A stretch of 64,000 nucleotides of DNA, taken from assembly GCA_963677225.1 (NCBI GenBank), contig OY781923.1, positions 682,001 through 746,000 of the forward strand, written 5' to 3'. Source of the DNA: SABI01 sp028532915 (GTDB taxonomy: Bacteria > Spirochaetota > Spirochaetia > Sphaerochaetales > Sphaerochaetaceae). How positions within the stretch are numbered: position 1 is the first letter of the stretch; each line of letters starts with the position of its first letter. The notes under the pieces are model-generated. The model was not told the DNA's origin, did no database searches, and saw nothing but the letters and a program-made list of their open reading frames with translations. Shown piece after piece: positions 7,228-15,949 of the stretch. The position numbers and the translations under genes were made by a program.

Positions 7228-9792
7228 TCATTTTTTCTTCTTCTTGTAGGGAGTTTCCTGCAGCGGCAGCGAGGTCCTGAACTTCCCGTCAAATACGTAG
7301 AAGGCGTTCTGAGCTGCCGGGGCGGTCGCTATCGTAGACAATTCTCCGATACCTTTTGCCCCGTAGGCTTCAGCTGCAAGGTGGTCGCTTTGTACCATGA
7401 ACGTCTCTACAGGCGGAGCCTGAGTCGCACGAAGAAGACCGATTGTTCCGTATTTCACCTTCGGACGGCCGTTTTCGAGAGGGTAGTCTTCAGTGAGACC
7501 GTATCCGAGTCCCATGATGACCCCTCCTTCCACCTGACCTTCGACCGCAGTGGGATTCACAACCTTCCCCACATCGACGCTCGCAACCACTTTTTCCACT
7601 TTTCCGTTCTCGTCGAGAAGAACTACCTGAGTAGAGTAGCTGTAGGCTATATGGCTTTTCGGGTGGGGTTTTTTCGATCCCATGGGATCGGTGATGGATG
7701 TGAACTCGTCGTAGTATTCCTTTCCTTCCAGTTCTTTCAGAGACAGGCCCTTATCGAGGTCCTCTTTGAGCTGACAGGAGACTTTCCGTATCGCCTCCCC
7801 TGTGATCACCGTCTGCCGTGATGCGGTAGAGGTTCCCGAATCGGGAGTCCTGCGTGTATCGGCTCCTTCGCAGATGACCTGCTTCGGAGAGAGATCGGTG
7901 GTCTCTATCAGAATCTGGGTCGCCATCGTCGCGATCCCCTGTCCCATACATGCTGCCGAGGTTCTGATGTGAACCTTACCTTTCTCGATCGAGAGTCTGC
8001 ACCGACCGATATCGGGCACTCCCACACCGAATCCGCTGTTTTTAAAAGCACATGCTATACCGGCACGGGGATTCTTCTCGTACTGCTCCTTTACTGCGAG
8101 CAGCGTCTTATCGAGGGCGGTATTCGGATCTGCGATCTGTCCGTTAGGCAGTTCGTCTCCGGCTCTGATCGCATTGAGATAACGGATCTCCCACGGGGAG
8201 ATTCCCACTTGCTCGGCAAGAAGGTTCAGATTACTTTCCATTGCGAAGCAGCTCTGGGTCACACCGAATCCTCTGAAAGCTCCTCCGGGAACGTTATTGG
8301 TATACACCGCCTTTCCGACGATATCGATATTCTGGTAATTGTAGGGACCCGAGGCATGGGTGCACGCCCTCTGCAGAACCGGTCCGCCAAGCGATGCATA
8401 GGCTCCCGTATCGGCGATCAGGGTGGCCTTCAGCGCGAGTAGCTTACCGTTTTTATCACAGGCACTGGTGAATTCCATCTCCATCGCATGCCGCTTGGGG
8501 TGGATGTTGATACTCTCCTGACGGGAAAGACGTACTTTGACGACCTGCTTCGTGTGCCAGGCCATCAGTGCGGCATGGTGCTGGACGCTCATGTCCTCTT
8601 TTCCGCCGAAACCGCCTCCGACCAGTTTAGCCTGGCAGTTGACCCGGCTCTTATCGAGATTGAGCATATTGGCGATCTCACGCTGCTCGTCGAATATCGA
8701 CTGACTGGAAGTATACAGAAGAAGATCGTCATTATCATCGATCATTGCGATCGCAGCTTCGGTCTCCATGAACGCATGTTCGGTGAAGGGTGTGCTGTAG
8801 TGACGGGTGACCACGAAGGCCGCCTCTTTCAAAGCCTTTTCCGTATCACCTCTTTTGAGAACTTCCGTCGTCAGGACATTCCCCTGAGAATGGATCAGCG
8901 GGGCCCCTTCGGCCATAGCCTCCAGAGGGGAAGTTACAGGATCGAGGACCGTGTATGTGACATCTATCAGCGAGATCACCTCATCGAGAGCCTCCTGAGT
9001 CTTTGTCGCCACAAGAACGATGGCATCTCCGATATACCGTGTGGTTCCACCCACCGGTATGAGTACATCCCAGTCACTGACGATATGGCCGATCTTATTG
9101 TTTGGTACATCCTCGCTTGTAAGGATCTTCACCGTCTGAGGATGGGCAAGAGCTTTTTCAAGATCGATTGATTCGACGATGGCTCTCGGGTGGGCGCTGC
9201 GGAGAGCCTTTGCATAGATCATTCCGTCGATTCTCACATCATCGACATAGACTCCTAATCCCAGAGCCTTCTCGACGGCATCGACTCTCATGAAACGTTC
9301 ACTGAGGTGTCCATCCTGTTGAGGATGGGGAACTTCAAGATTCTCTCTGAAGAATTTTGCCGCCAGAAGTACCGCCTTCTCTATCTTCACATACCCGGTA
9401 CAACGGCAGATATTTCCCTGCAGGGCTTTCTTTACCTGCTCGAGGGTCGGGTCATTGTTCACATCGAGGAGAGCTTTTGCGCTCATGATCATTCCGGGAA
9501 TGCAGAACCCGCACTGGACGGCACCGCAGATGGCAAATGAGTAGGAATAGACCTCCTGTTCCCTTTCGGTCAGTCCTTCGATCGTATAGATGCTTTTTCC
9601 CTCGAGTCTCTCGAGAGGAATGAGACAGGATTTTGTCGCCTTACCGTCGATTATGACCGTGCAGGTGCCGCAGGCTCCTTCGCTGCATCCATCCTTGGTT
9701 CCCACCAGGTTCATATCTTCCCGTAAAAAATGTAACAGTTTTTTGTTTGAATCGGTAGAGATCTGTTTCCCGTTCAATGTGAATGTATACAA
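7228..9792 (-). CDS. Selenium-dependent-type xanthine dehydrogenase, fused [2Fe-2S] and molybdopterin domains
   Basis: This is an 854-residue fusion. An N-terminal plant-type [2Fe-2S] domain has C36, C41, C44 and C56; a second cluster domain has C94, C97, C129 and C131 (CGFC and CRC). From about residue 165 it is a molybdopterin hydroxylase with GGGFGGKED and the catalytic Glu in GIGE near residue 817. Length and domain order match the family annotated as selenium-dependent xanthine dehydrogenase, where Se is a labile ligand and not selenocysteine. No FAD subunit is fused or adjacent. It oxidises purines such as hypoxanthine and xanthine, which fits the adjacent nucleoside importer. The start is TTG, placed 6 nt after AGGAGG. 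It ends in a lysine run. Confidence 0.85.
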   Translation of the reverse strand: MYTFTLNGKQISTDSNKKLLHFLREDMNLVGTKDGCSEGACGTCTVIIDGKATKSCLIPLERLEGKSIYTIEGLTEREQEVYSYSFAICGAVQCGFCIPGMIMSAKALLDVNNDPTLEQVKKALQGNICRCTGYVKIEKAVLLAAKFFRENLEVPHPQQDGHLSERFMRVDAVEKALGLGVYVDDVRIDGMIYAKALRSAHPRAIVESIDLEKALAHPQTVKILTSEDVPNNKIGHIVSDWDVLIPVGGTTRYIGDAIVLVATKTQEALDEVISLIDVTYTVLDPVTSPLEAMAEGAPLIHSQGNVLTTEVLKRGDTEKALKEAAFVVTRHYSTPFTEHAFMETEAAIAMIDDNDDLLLYTSSQSIFDEQREIANMLNLDKSRVNCQAKLVGGGFGGKEDMSVQHHAALMAWHTKQVVKVRLSRQESINIHPKRHAMEMEFTSACDKNGKLLALKATLIADTGAYASLGGPVLQRACTHASGPYNYQNIDIVGKAVYTNNVPGGAFRGFGVTQSCFAMESNLNLLAEQVGISPWEIRYLNAIRAGDELPNGQIADPNTALDKTLLAVKEQYEKNPRAGIACAFKNSGFGVGVPDIGRCRLSIEKGKVHIRTSAACMGQGIATMATQILIETTDLSPKQVICEGADTRRTPDSGTSTASRQTVITGEAIRKVSCQLKEDLDKGLSLKELEGKEYYDEFTSITDPMGSKKPHPKSHIAYSYSTQVVLLDENGKVEKVVASVDVGKVVNPTAVEGQVEGGVIMGLGYGLTEDYPLENGRPKVKYGTIGLLRATQAPPVETFMVQSDHLAAEAYGAKGIGELSTIATAPAAQNAFYVFDGKFRTSLPLQETPYKKKKK

Positions 9793-9808
9793 AAGGGCCT
9801 CCTACACT

Positions 9809-9834
9809 CATATCTTCTTCATACTTAAGATATG
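9809..9834 (-). promoter_or_regulatory. Leader hairpin just upstream of the xdh ribosome binding site
   Basis: An 8-bp inverted repeat (CATATCTT / AAGATATG, 10-nt loop) ends 5 nt before the AGGAGG of the xanthine dehydrogenase gene. It could modulate ribosome access. Nothing here matches a purine riboswitch core. Confidence 0.4.
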
Positions 9835-9873
9835 CAGTTTTCGATCATATGTTGATGATTAGCCGCTTAGTAT

Positions 9874-9889
9874 TTGCAATAGATTGCAA
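9874..9889. promoter_or_regulatory. Palindrome in the xdh leader (candidate operator)
   Basis: TTGCAAT-AG-ATTGCAA is a perfect inverted repeat with 7-bp arms. It lies about 25 bp downstream of the xdh promoter, a position typical for a repressor roadblock site. The regulator is unknown. Confidence 0.5.
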
Positions 9890-9913
9890 CTGACTGTGAT
9901 ACTTATCGTGTTA

Positions 9914-9941
9914 ATTCTACCGTAGTAAACACATTTGTCAA
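9914..9941 (-). promoter_or_regulatory. Sigma-70 promoter of the xanthine dehydrogenase gene
   Basis: On the minus strand TTGACA (9936-9941) and TAGAAT (9914-9919) are spaced by 16 bp. This predicts a leader of about 115 nt and means xdh can be transcribed independently of the importer operon upstream. Confidence 0.65.
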
Positions 9942-9989
9942 TGGTTTTCGCCTTAAGTGTTGCGTTTTGGTGCAACGATGTGGTACTGC

Positions 9990-10009
9990 CGGGGAGAAGG
10001 ATCTCCCCG
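9990..10009. terminator. GC-rich hairpin after the importer operon
   Basis: CGGGGAGA / TCTCCCCG with a 4-nt loop lies 8 bp beyond the last permease gene. On the minus strand no T-run follows, so it may act as an mRNA 3'-end stabiliser or a weak terminator. Confidence 0.45.
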
Positions 10010-10017
10010 TTTCTGTG

Positions 10018-10962
10018 TTACGCTCTGATCTCTCTGTTGAACGGTTTGCCAAGGGCCGCAGGTCCTGTGATCTGTGATTTGCGGCTGAATGCGAGGACGA
10101 TGATGACCATAACATACGGCAGCATGACCAAAAACTCGTAAGGGAAATCGATTCCCAATCCCTGAATGGCGAGCTGGAGAGCCTGAGCCAGAGTGAACAG
10201 AAGAGCTCCTCCCATGATCTTCACCGGGTGCCAGTGTCCGAAGTAGACGAGTGCTACAGCAATGAAACCCCGTCCTGCGATGATGCCGTCACTGAACATC
10301 TTCGCCTGACACAGTGAAAGGTATGCTCCGGCCAGTCCAGCGAGAGCTCCTCCCACCATCAGCGCCTGAAACCGTACCTTGTTCACATCGATACCTATCG
10401 AGTCTGCAGCTCTCGGATGTGTCCCGACCGCTCGTACCTTGAGTCCCCAGGGTGTCTTGAACAACAGATACCATGCTGATGGGACCATGAGAAAGGCGAC
10501 GTAGACCAGCGGATTGTGGTTGAAAAAGAGAACGCCGAGGACGGGGATGTCGGACAGCAGAGGAATCGGAGCAACGTTGATTCCCGGAACGCTCTGTGTT
10601 CCGCCGATGAAATGGCGGAAAAGGGTTCCTGCTGTTCCGACTCCGAACATCTGCATACCTATTCCGGCAATACCCTGCGGAGCTCTGAATGTGACGACGA
10701 CTACACCGAATACCAGTCCGAGCAGAGCGCCGACGGCAAGGGCCAGAAGAAGTCCCAGATAATTATAGTAGCCTGGAACATAGCTTCCCTGACCGACGAG
10801 GTAGGGAACAAGCATGCCGAGGAAGGCTCCCATGGCCATCATCCCTTCACATCCGAGGTTGAATATTCCGGCGCGCTGGTTGAACATCTCTCCTAAAGAG
10901 GCGATGAGCAATGCTACGGAGAAAGGAATCCCGAGAGATAAGATGTTTATAACGAATGTCAT
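10018..10962 (-). CDS. ABC transporter permease, nucleoside/purine (BMP-type) importer, second subunit
   Basis: This 314-residue polytopic membrane protein belongs to the branched-chain-amino-acid-type permease family (BPD_transp_2). It contains the family's hallmark segment FNLGCEGMMAMGAF near residue 35. It is the counterpart of NupQ/BmpD-type permeases that import nucleosides with a BMP lipoprotein. Its ATG overlaps the stop of the preceding permease gene (ATGA) and is the last gene of the operon: binding protein, ATPase, permease, permease. Confidence 0.85.
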   Translation of the reverse strand: MTFVINILSLGIPFSVALLIASLGEMFNQRAGIFNLGCEGMMAMGAFLGMLVPYLVGQGSYVPGYYNYLGLLLALAVGALLGLVFGVVVVTFRAPQGIAGIGMQMFGVGTAGTLFRHFIGGTQSVPGINVAPIPLLSDIPVLGVLFFNHNPLVYVAFLMVPSAWYLLFKTPWGLKVRAVGTHPRAADSIGIDVNKVRFQALMVGGALAGLAGAYLSLCQAKMFSDGIIAGRGFIAVALVYFGHWHPVKIMGGALLFTLAQALQLAIQGLGIDFPYEFLVMLPYVMVIIVLAFSRKSQITGPAALGKPFNREIRA

Positions 10963-12068
10963 ACTGTTTCCTCCTGTGCTGAACCTTTCTTTCTGAAACT
11001 GTTGATTCTGCTCTCGACTTTCTGCATCAGATACGGGTTATTGATGATCATCTTCGTAGAGACGATCACCAGAATGATGATCCCCTGGAGAACCTGAACC
11101 ATGTTTGCAGGAACGCCGACTATTCTCTGGGTCATATCGGCTCCGTAGATGAGCAGTCCGAAGAAGAATGCTGCAGGAACGATTCCTGCAGGATGGAGAC
11201 CTCCGAAGAGGGCTACGACGATTCCGCTGAATCCGTAACCGCTTGTTACCCCTTCGATCGCTCTGCGGTGTACGCCGGCTATCTCGATGGATCCCGCCAT
11301 TCCCGCGAAGGCCCCTGAGATCATCATCGCGATGATCAGATATTTCGGAACGTTGATACCACCGTAGCGGGCGGCTTTGCTGCTTGCCCCCGCAGCTCTC
11401 AGTTTGAAGCCGAACGAGGTCTTCCAGAGAAGGAAATAGATGATCACCGCAAGAGCGAGAGCGATGAACAATCCTGTATGTATTCTCGTCCCTTTGATGA
11501 AACGGGTGAGATCAAGGTTCTTCGATAGTCTCATCGACTGCGGTGTCCCGCTTCCCATCGTCATCTCAGCCGGATCGAGCATCGGCCCGCGCAGGAGAAA
11601 TGTATATAACTGAGCCGCGATATAGTTGAGCATAACCGTCGATAGAAGTTCGCTTACCTGAAGTTTAGCCTTCAAAAATCCGGGGATGAACCCCCATGCA
11701 GCACCTCCTATCGCCCCTGCGAGAATCGCGAACGGTATGAGCACATAGCCGGGAAGGTTCGGAAAAAGGAGGGCGATAGCTGTCGTGGACAGTACCCCGA
11801 TCGCCATCTGTCCTTCCGCTCCGATATTGATGATGCCGCTGCGGTAGGCGACTGTGATACCGATAGCGATGATCGAGAGGGGTACCATTCTCAGAAGAAC
11901 TTCGGTTACCCCGATCTTGTTCATCAGCGGACGGGTCAGAATAACTATATATGTTTTGAATACATCCGCACCGATAGCGAGCAATATAACAGCGCCGAGC
12001 GCCATTGCCGTGATGATCGCGAGGATGATCACTCCAATCTTATAGCCTGTCTTAAATCTGTTCGTCAT
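10959..12068 (-). CDS. ABC transporter permease, nucleoside/purine (BMP-type) importer, first subunit
   Basis: This is a 369-residue membrane protein with the conserved INIGAEGQMAIGV segment shared with NupP-type nucleoside permeases. I chose the ATG at 12068, 6 nt after AGGAG; an in-frame TTG at 12074 is less likely. The start lies inside the 3' end of the ATPase gene (about 17-bp overlap), so expression is tightly coupled. It would pair with the second permease to form the translocation channel. Confidence 0.85.
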   Translation of the reverse strand: MTNRFKTGYKIGVIILAIITAMALGAVILLAIGADVFKTYIVILTRPLMNKIGVTEVLLRMVPLSIIAIGITVAYRSGIINIGAEGQMAIGVLSTTAIALLFPNLPGYVLIPFAILAGAIGGAAWGFIPGFLKAKLQVSELLSTVMLNYIAAQLYTFLLRGPMLDPAEMTMGSGTPQSMRLSKNLDLTRFIKGTRIHTGLFIALALAVIIYFLLWKTSFGFKLRAAGASSKAARYGGINVPKYLIIAMMISGAFAGMAGSIEIAGVHRRAIEGVTSGYGFSGIVVALFGGLHPAGIVPAAFFFGLLIYGADMTQRIVGVPANMVQVLQGIIILVIVSTKMIINNPYLMQKVESRINSFRKKGSAQEETV

Positions 12069-13590
12069 CTTCAACTCCTGCCATGAGAATTCCTAAACGT
12101 CTTCTGCTTGCTTCACTTGCCGGGATCACTTTCTGGATCTTTCCTTTGAATATTACGGCGACCTGATCCGACAGATTCGTGATCTCTTCGAGTTCCTCAC
12201 TTATCAGAAGGATGCCGACTCCCTCATTCCGTTTCTGAAGCAGCTGTTTATGGATGAACTCGGCTGCCCCCATGTCGAGGCCCCGGGTAGGGTAGACTGC
12301 TACAAGGAATTTCGGATTCCGGCTGATCTCTCTGGCCAGAATGACTTTCTGGATGTTTCCTCCCGACAGAGACCCTGCCGCGATATCGATGTTCGGACTT
12401 CTGATGTCGAACTGTGTTCTCAGATCTTCTCCGTTTTTCTGAATCACACTGTTTTTCAGAAAGGTCCGGTTCGAGAATTTTTCGCTTTCGACATCTTTGA
12501 GAACAAGGTTCTCCTTGATCGAGAACGAAGGAACGATCCCTTCGGTATTTCTTTCTTCGGGGACATATCCCATACCGCAGTCGATCACCTGTTTCGGGGT
12601 GAAGTTGGCGATATCGACACCATCGAAGACGATCTCTCCGCTTTCGACCTTGCGAAGGCCGTTGATCGCCTCTGCAAGTTCCTTCTGTCCGTTTCCCGAG
12701 ACTCCTGCGAGACCGACGATCTCGCCTTTGCATACATACAAAGAAAGATCATCAAGGGCGAGAAAGCCTCTGTCGCTTTTTACCTTCAGATTTCTTATCT
12801 GAAGCATAGGTCCCAATGTGCATGCAGGTGCATCATTCTGCGGGAGATTGACTTCATGACCGGTCATCAGCGCGGCGATATCCGAAGATGAGTGATCTAT
12901 CGTATTGCCCTGGAACACGACCTTTCCGTGGCGGAGGATCGCGACCCTGCTCGAGAGGTCTTTGACCTCCTGCAGTTTATGGCTGATGAAGATGATAGAC
13001 AGTTCACTGCTCATCTTCTTGAGCAGCGCGATAAGTTCATCGGTCTCCTGAGGAGTCAATGCACTGGTAGGTTCGTCCAGGATGAGAAACTCGGCTCCGA
13101 GACAGAGAGTCTTGACCAGTTCCACACGCTGTTGCTCACCAACCGATAACTGCCAGATATAGGCATCCGGATCGACTGATAAACCATAATGCGCAGAAAT
13201 CTCATCTATCCTGTCTCTCACCATCTGCAGATTTAATTTGAGAGGGTTCCATGCCTTTTTGTACCCTAAAGCGATATTCTCAAGAACGGTCAAGTTCGGA
13301 ACGAGCATATACTGCTGGTGAACCATTCCGATACCATATGCAAAAGCATCGTTAGGACTTCTGAAATGTACCTTTTCACCGTTTATGAACATAGATCCTT
13401 CATCGGGATGGTACAGTCCCATCAGAATATTCATCAATGTCGTTTTTCCTGCACCATTCTCACCGACAAGGGCCAGAACTTCCCCCTTCTTGATCTCCAA
13501 AGAGATATCATCACATGCAAGAACTCCAGGAAAGCGCTTAGTTATATGTTCGATACGCAAACTATCTATCGCTTTTCTCGTAATTTCCAT
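12052..13590 (-). CDS. ABC transporter ATPase with two nucleotide-binding domains, nucleoside/purine importer
   Basis: This 512-residue protein carries tandem ABC cassettes. The first has a complete Walker A (GENGAGKTT), signature LSVGEQQR and Walker B ILDEPTSALT. The second has a degenerate Walker A (GVSGNGQKE), a proper LSGGNIQK signature and an altered Walker B (AVYPTRGLD). This asymmetry is normal for sugar- and nucleoside-class importers such as RbsA, MglA and NupO. It sits between the binding-protein gene, with a terminator-like hairpin in the gap, and the two permease genes. Confidence 0.9.
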   Translation of the reverse strand: MEITRKAIDSLRIEHITKRFPGVLACDDISLEIKKGEVLALVGENGAGKTTLMNILMGLYHPDEGSMFINGEKVHFRSPNDAFAYGIGMVHQQYMLVPNLTVLENIALGYKKAWNPLKLNLQMVRDRIDEISAHYGLSVDPDAYIWQLSVGEQQRVELVKTLCLGAEFLILDEPTSALTPQETDELIALLKKMSSELSIIFISHKLQEVKDLSSRVAILRHGKVVFQGNTIDHSSSDIAALMTGHEVNLPQNDAPACTLGPMLQIRNLKVKSDRGFLALDDLSLYVCKGEIVGLAGVSGNGQKELAEAINGLRKVESGEIVFDGVDIANFTPKQVIDCGMGYVPEERNTEGIVPSFSIKENLVLKDVESEKFSNRTFLKNSVIQKNGEDLRTQFDIRSPNIDIAAGSLSGGNIQKVILAREISRNPKFLVAVYPTRGLDMGAAEFIHKQLLQKRNEGVGILLISEELEEITNLSDQVAVIFKGKIQKVIPASEASRRRLGILMAGVEDDEQI

Positions 13591-13621
13591 CAGCTTTTAC
13601 CCCGCTGCAATACAGATTTAC

Positions 13622-13661
13622 AAAAAATCCTGCATGGAAACATAGAGTCTACATGCAGGAT
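13622..13661 (-). terminator. Intrinsic terminator/attenuator between BMP gene and ATPase gene
   Basis: On the minus strand a perfect 10-bp stem (ATCCTGCATG / CATGCAGGAT, 15-nt loop) is followed by six T residues. It lies in the 100-bp gap after the binding-protein gene. Partial read-through would give excess binding protein over membrane components. Confidence 0.8.
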
Positions 13662-13690
13662 CGTCTTATACGTTAAACTTTCGCAAACTC

Positions 13691-14722
13691 CTAGTTGTTG
13701 TATTCAACCGAGCTCCAGGAAGCAACCGTGGGATGGCTTGCCTGACCTTTGAAGTTTTCGAGGGCTTCTTCCACTTCAGAAGCGATTTCCGATGTGATCA
13801 TATCCTTTGTTGTCTCATTGAATTCGAAGATGAAACCGTCGTTATTGAAATTCATCGGTACGTTCTTACCGCCGAGAACTCCTTCATTGACGTAATCAAC
13901 GATCGTGTTGATGACAGCAGCGTAGTTGTAGGAGGAAGCCGAGAGTACCTTGTAGCCTTCAGGGATTCCGAGCTGGGCCAGATCCTGTCCTACCCACCAG
14001 ATATCTTCATCAGGATAATCGGCTACAGCACGAAGTGCTCCGAGAGCCTGCTGTGATGAACCGGTAAGGACGTCTGCACCGCTTTTGATCTGTGTCTGGG
14101 CGACTTCTGCAGCTTTGACGAAGTCCGAGAAGCTTCCTGTATGAGCAACATGGACTTCTGCATCCGGATTTACTTTCTCGACACCGAGAACGAAACCGCG
14201 GTTATACCGTGCTGCGTCTCCGCCGTCAACAGGACCGACCAGACCGATGTTGTTATTCTTTGTGATCAGACCTGCGATCAGACCGTTGAGGTAACCGGTC
14301 TCTTCGCTCTGAGGCATGTAGGAGAACACATTGTCTGCAACGATGTCCGAGCTTGTACCGAAAGCAAAGGAGATTTCAGGATACTGTTCCGACATCTCGG
14401 TGATCAGGTTCTTATACTGTGCACCGTGAGCAATGATTACATCGTATCCCTCTGCAGCATACTGAAGAACGGCTGAACCTGCATCGACAGGTTTCATCTT
14501 CTCCGAGTAGGAGTATTCGATCTCGCCGGGATTCTGCTCCTGTGCAAGAAGAATTCCGTCATGCATTGCCTGACACCACCCTTTGTCATCAATGGTATTT
14601 TCGATGATCAATGCGATTTTCACAACATCGTCATCTCCGGTTTCAGTCTCTTGGCTACCTTGAGCAAATGTCATCGACATGGCAAGAGAGATCAGCAAAA
14701 CAGTGATAAAAAACTTTTTCAT
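13691..14722 (-). CDS. BMP-family substrate-binding protein of nucleoside/purine ABC importer
   Basis: This 343-residue protein has a signal peptide (MKKFFITVLLIS...) ending around TFAQGSQE. It lacks a lipobox cysteine, so it is probably a soluble periplasmic protein and not a lipoprotein. The body matches the BMP/PnrA family (PF02608): the N-terminal DDKGWCQAMHDG loop, DVIIAHGAQY, and the WVGQDLAQ segment. Treponemal PnrA binds purine nucleosides. It is the first gene of a four-gene importer operon upstream of a purine-type xanthine dehydrogenase, which supports a purine or nucleoside ligand. Confidence 0.85.
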   Translation of the reverse strand: MKKFFITVLLISLAMSMTFAQGSQETETGDDDVVKIALIIENTIDDKGWCQAMHDGILLAQEQNPGEIEYSYSEKMKPVDAGSAVLQYAAEGYDVIIAHGAQYKNLITEMSEQYPEISFAFGTSSDIVADNVFSYMPQSEETGYLNGLIAGLITKNNNIGLVGPVDGGDAARYNRGFVLGVEKVNPDAEVHVAHTGSFSDFVKAAEVAQTQIKSGADVLTGSSQQALGALRAVADYPDEDIWWVGQDLAQLGIPEGYKVLSASSYNYAAVINTIVDYVNEGVLGGKNVPMNFNNDGFIFEFNETTKDMITSEIASEVEEALENFKGQASHPTVASWSSVEYNN

Positions 14723-14750
14723 CCTTATGTTCTCCTTTGTGATGTGTTTC

Positions 14751-14787
14751 CATGTATGATCCGATTGTTATGGATTGATCATACATG
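14751..14787 (-). promoter_or_regulatory. Long inverted repeat at the predicted 5' end of the BMP importer mRNA
   Basis: CATGTATGAT / ATCATACATG, perfect 10-bp arms with a 17-nt loop, lies immediately downstream of the promoter. The predicted transcription start falls at its outer edge. It is either an operator or a 5'-terminal mRNA stem-loop. It does not match a purine riboswitch. Confidence 0.6.
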
Positions 14788-14793
14788 CGGGCC

Positions 14794-14823
14794 AGTATAC
14801 TCGGGAAATTCCTGTTATGTCAA
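14794..14823 (-). promoter_or_regulatory. Sigma-70 promoter of the BMP/ABC importer operon
   Basis: On the minus strand a perfect TTGACA (14818-14823) is spaced 18 bp from TATACT (14794-14799). It is one of the strongest promoter matches in the window. Confidence 0.75.
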
Positions 14824-14842
14824 AGACTTAGAGTAAAAATGA

Positions 14843-14891
14843 ATTGATTCCGATTCAGATAAAATGAGTTTTATCTAACTATTGAATCAAT
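14843..14891. repeat. Nested inverted repeat upstream of the BMP promoter
   Basis: The outer arms are ATTGATTC / GAATCAAT and the inner perfect hairpin is AGATAAAA-TGAG-TTTTATCT. It lies between the sugar-kinase stop and the importer promoter. It may be the kinase operon's terminator or a regulator site. The remainder of 14892-15025 is AT-rich with no further feature seen. Confidence 0.5.
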
Positions 14892-15025
14892 AAATCTCCC
14901 GAAAAGTAAATCCGTTTCATCAAATTCGATTATATCGTATAAGAAACAAATTGCAACAAAAAAAATACCAGTTATCGGGTGTGATATATTACATAGAGGA
15001 AATAATGGCTGTTTCAGTGCCGCAG

Positions 15026-15949
15026 TCAGTCGTGAAGAGATCCGGGAGTAAGCATCTGAGCATTCCGCGCAGCGTATCTGATACCCTTCTTCAATGATTC
15101 AAGGATACTTTCATTCTGCTGTGTATGATAGGCCAGACCGGCTGTAAGAGAATCTCCGCATCCTATTGTGTTCACGGCTTCTGCTCCGATCGTCTCGACC
15201 TCATCAAAACCCTCAGCCGTATAGATCCAGACAGGGAATTTCCCCCGGGTGATGATACAGTTGGTATGATAGGTCTCATACAGCTCTTTCATCTTTTCTT
15301 TCACAACCTCTTTCAGATTCTCGTTGTCCTCACTCTCTTTGACGGTATATCCGGGCAGGTAGGTCGATACGAACTCGCTCAGATTCGGTTTGATGATATC
15401 GGGGCCGTACTGCAGTGAACTGTCGAGATCTTTCCCTTTGATATCGAGGATCACATACTTTCCGAGTTCTTTGGCCTCCTTCACAAAATCACTGTAAAGA
15501 CTGTCACTGTAGCCCGGAGCACGTGTTCCGCTGATGACGAGGGTCGTGCATTCTCTGATGATCTGTGAGAAGAGGACTCTGATATAGGTATCGGTACTGT
15601 CGTTCACCTTTGAAGGTTCTTCAACCAGCTCGGTTGTCGTGTTGTGTTCTTTGTTGATGATGGTGGTACATGTGCGTATTGCACTGCCGCTGTCGGCATA
15701 AAAGAGGTCTATATCATCATTTTCGATGAGATCTATCATCTCATCCATTCTTGGGCCTCCAAGATGGGTAAGATGTTTTGCATGCCCGCCGATCTGGCTG
15801 ATGATCCGCGCGACATTCATCCCTTTTCCGGATGCATCGAGACGGTAAAGCGAACATCTGTTCACCTCATTTTCGTCGAAACGGTCGAAGACCATAGTCT
15901 TCTGGAAGGTCGGGTTGAGGCAGACTACCAAAATAGATTCTTTGTTCAT
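15026..15949 (-). CDS. PfkB-family sugar-phosphate kinase (1-phosphofructokinase / tagatose-6-P kinase-like)
   Basis: This 307-residue protein has the N-terminal layout of the FruK/LacC branch (VCLNPTFQKTMVF, then DASGKGMNVARI with the first PfkB signature). The second signature reads NTIGCGDSLTAG; the usual GAGDS has a Cys here (GCGDS), while the catalytic Asp is kept. The family phosphorylates fructose-1-P or tagatose-6-P using ATP. No PTS component is adjacent, so the substrate is open. Its start overlaps the stop of the dCMP deaminase gene (ATGA) and has AAAGGA upstream. Confidence 0.8.
   Translation of the reverse strand: MNKESILVVCLNPTFQKTMVFDRFDENEVNRCSLYRLDASGKGMNVARIISQIGGHAKHLTHLGGPRMDEMIDLIENDDIDLFYADSGSAIRTCTTIINKEHNTTTELVEEPSKVNDSTDTYIRVLFSQIIRECTTLVISGTRAPGYSDSLYSDFVKEAKELGKYVILDIKGKDLDSSLQYGPDIIKPNLSEFVSTYLPGYTVKESEDNENLKEVVKEKMKELYETYHTNCIITRGKFPVWIYTAEGFDEVETIGAEAVNTIGCGDSLTAGLAYHTQQNESILESLKKGIRYAARNAQMLTPGSLHD

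Noticed and set aside
6342..7292. Long minus-strand ORF (316 codons) opposite rnd
   Set aside because: It has no recognisable motif, and the plus strand encodes RNase D with all exonuclease motifs; the antisense frame is a codon-bias shadow.
7228..9792. Selenocysteine in the xanthine dehydrogenase
   Set aside because: The frame is open with no in-frame TGA; in this family selenium is a labile ligand, not an encoded residue.
14723..15025. Purine riboswitch upstream of the nucleoside importer
   Set aside because: No purine-aptamer core (conserved loop sequences and three-way junction) could be found in the leader; only simple hairpins are present.
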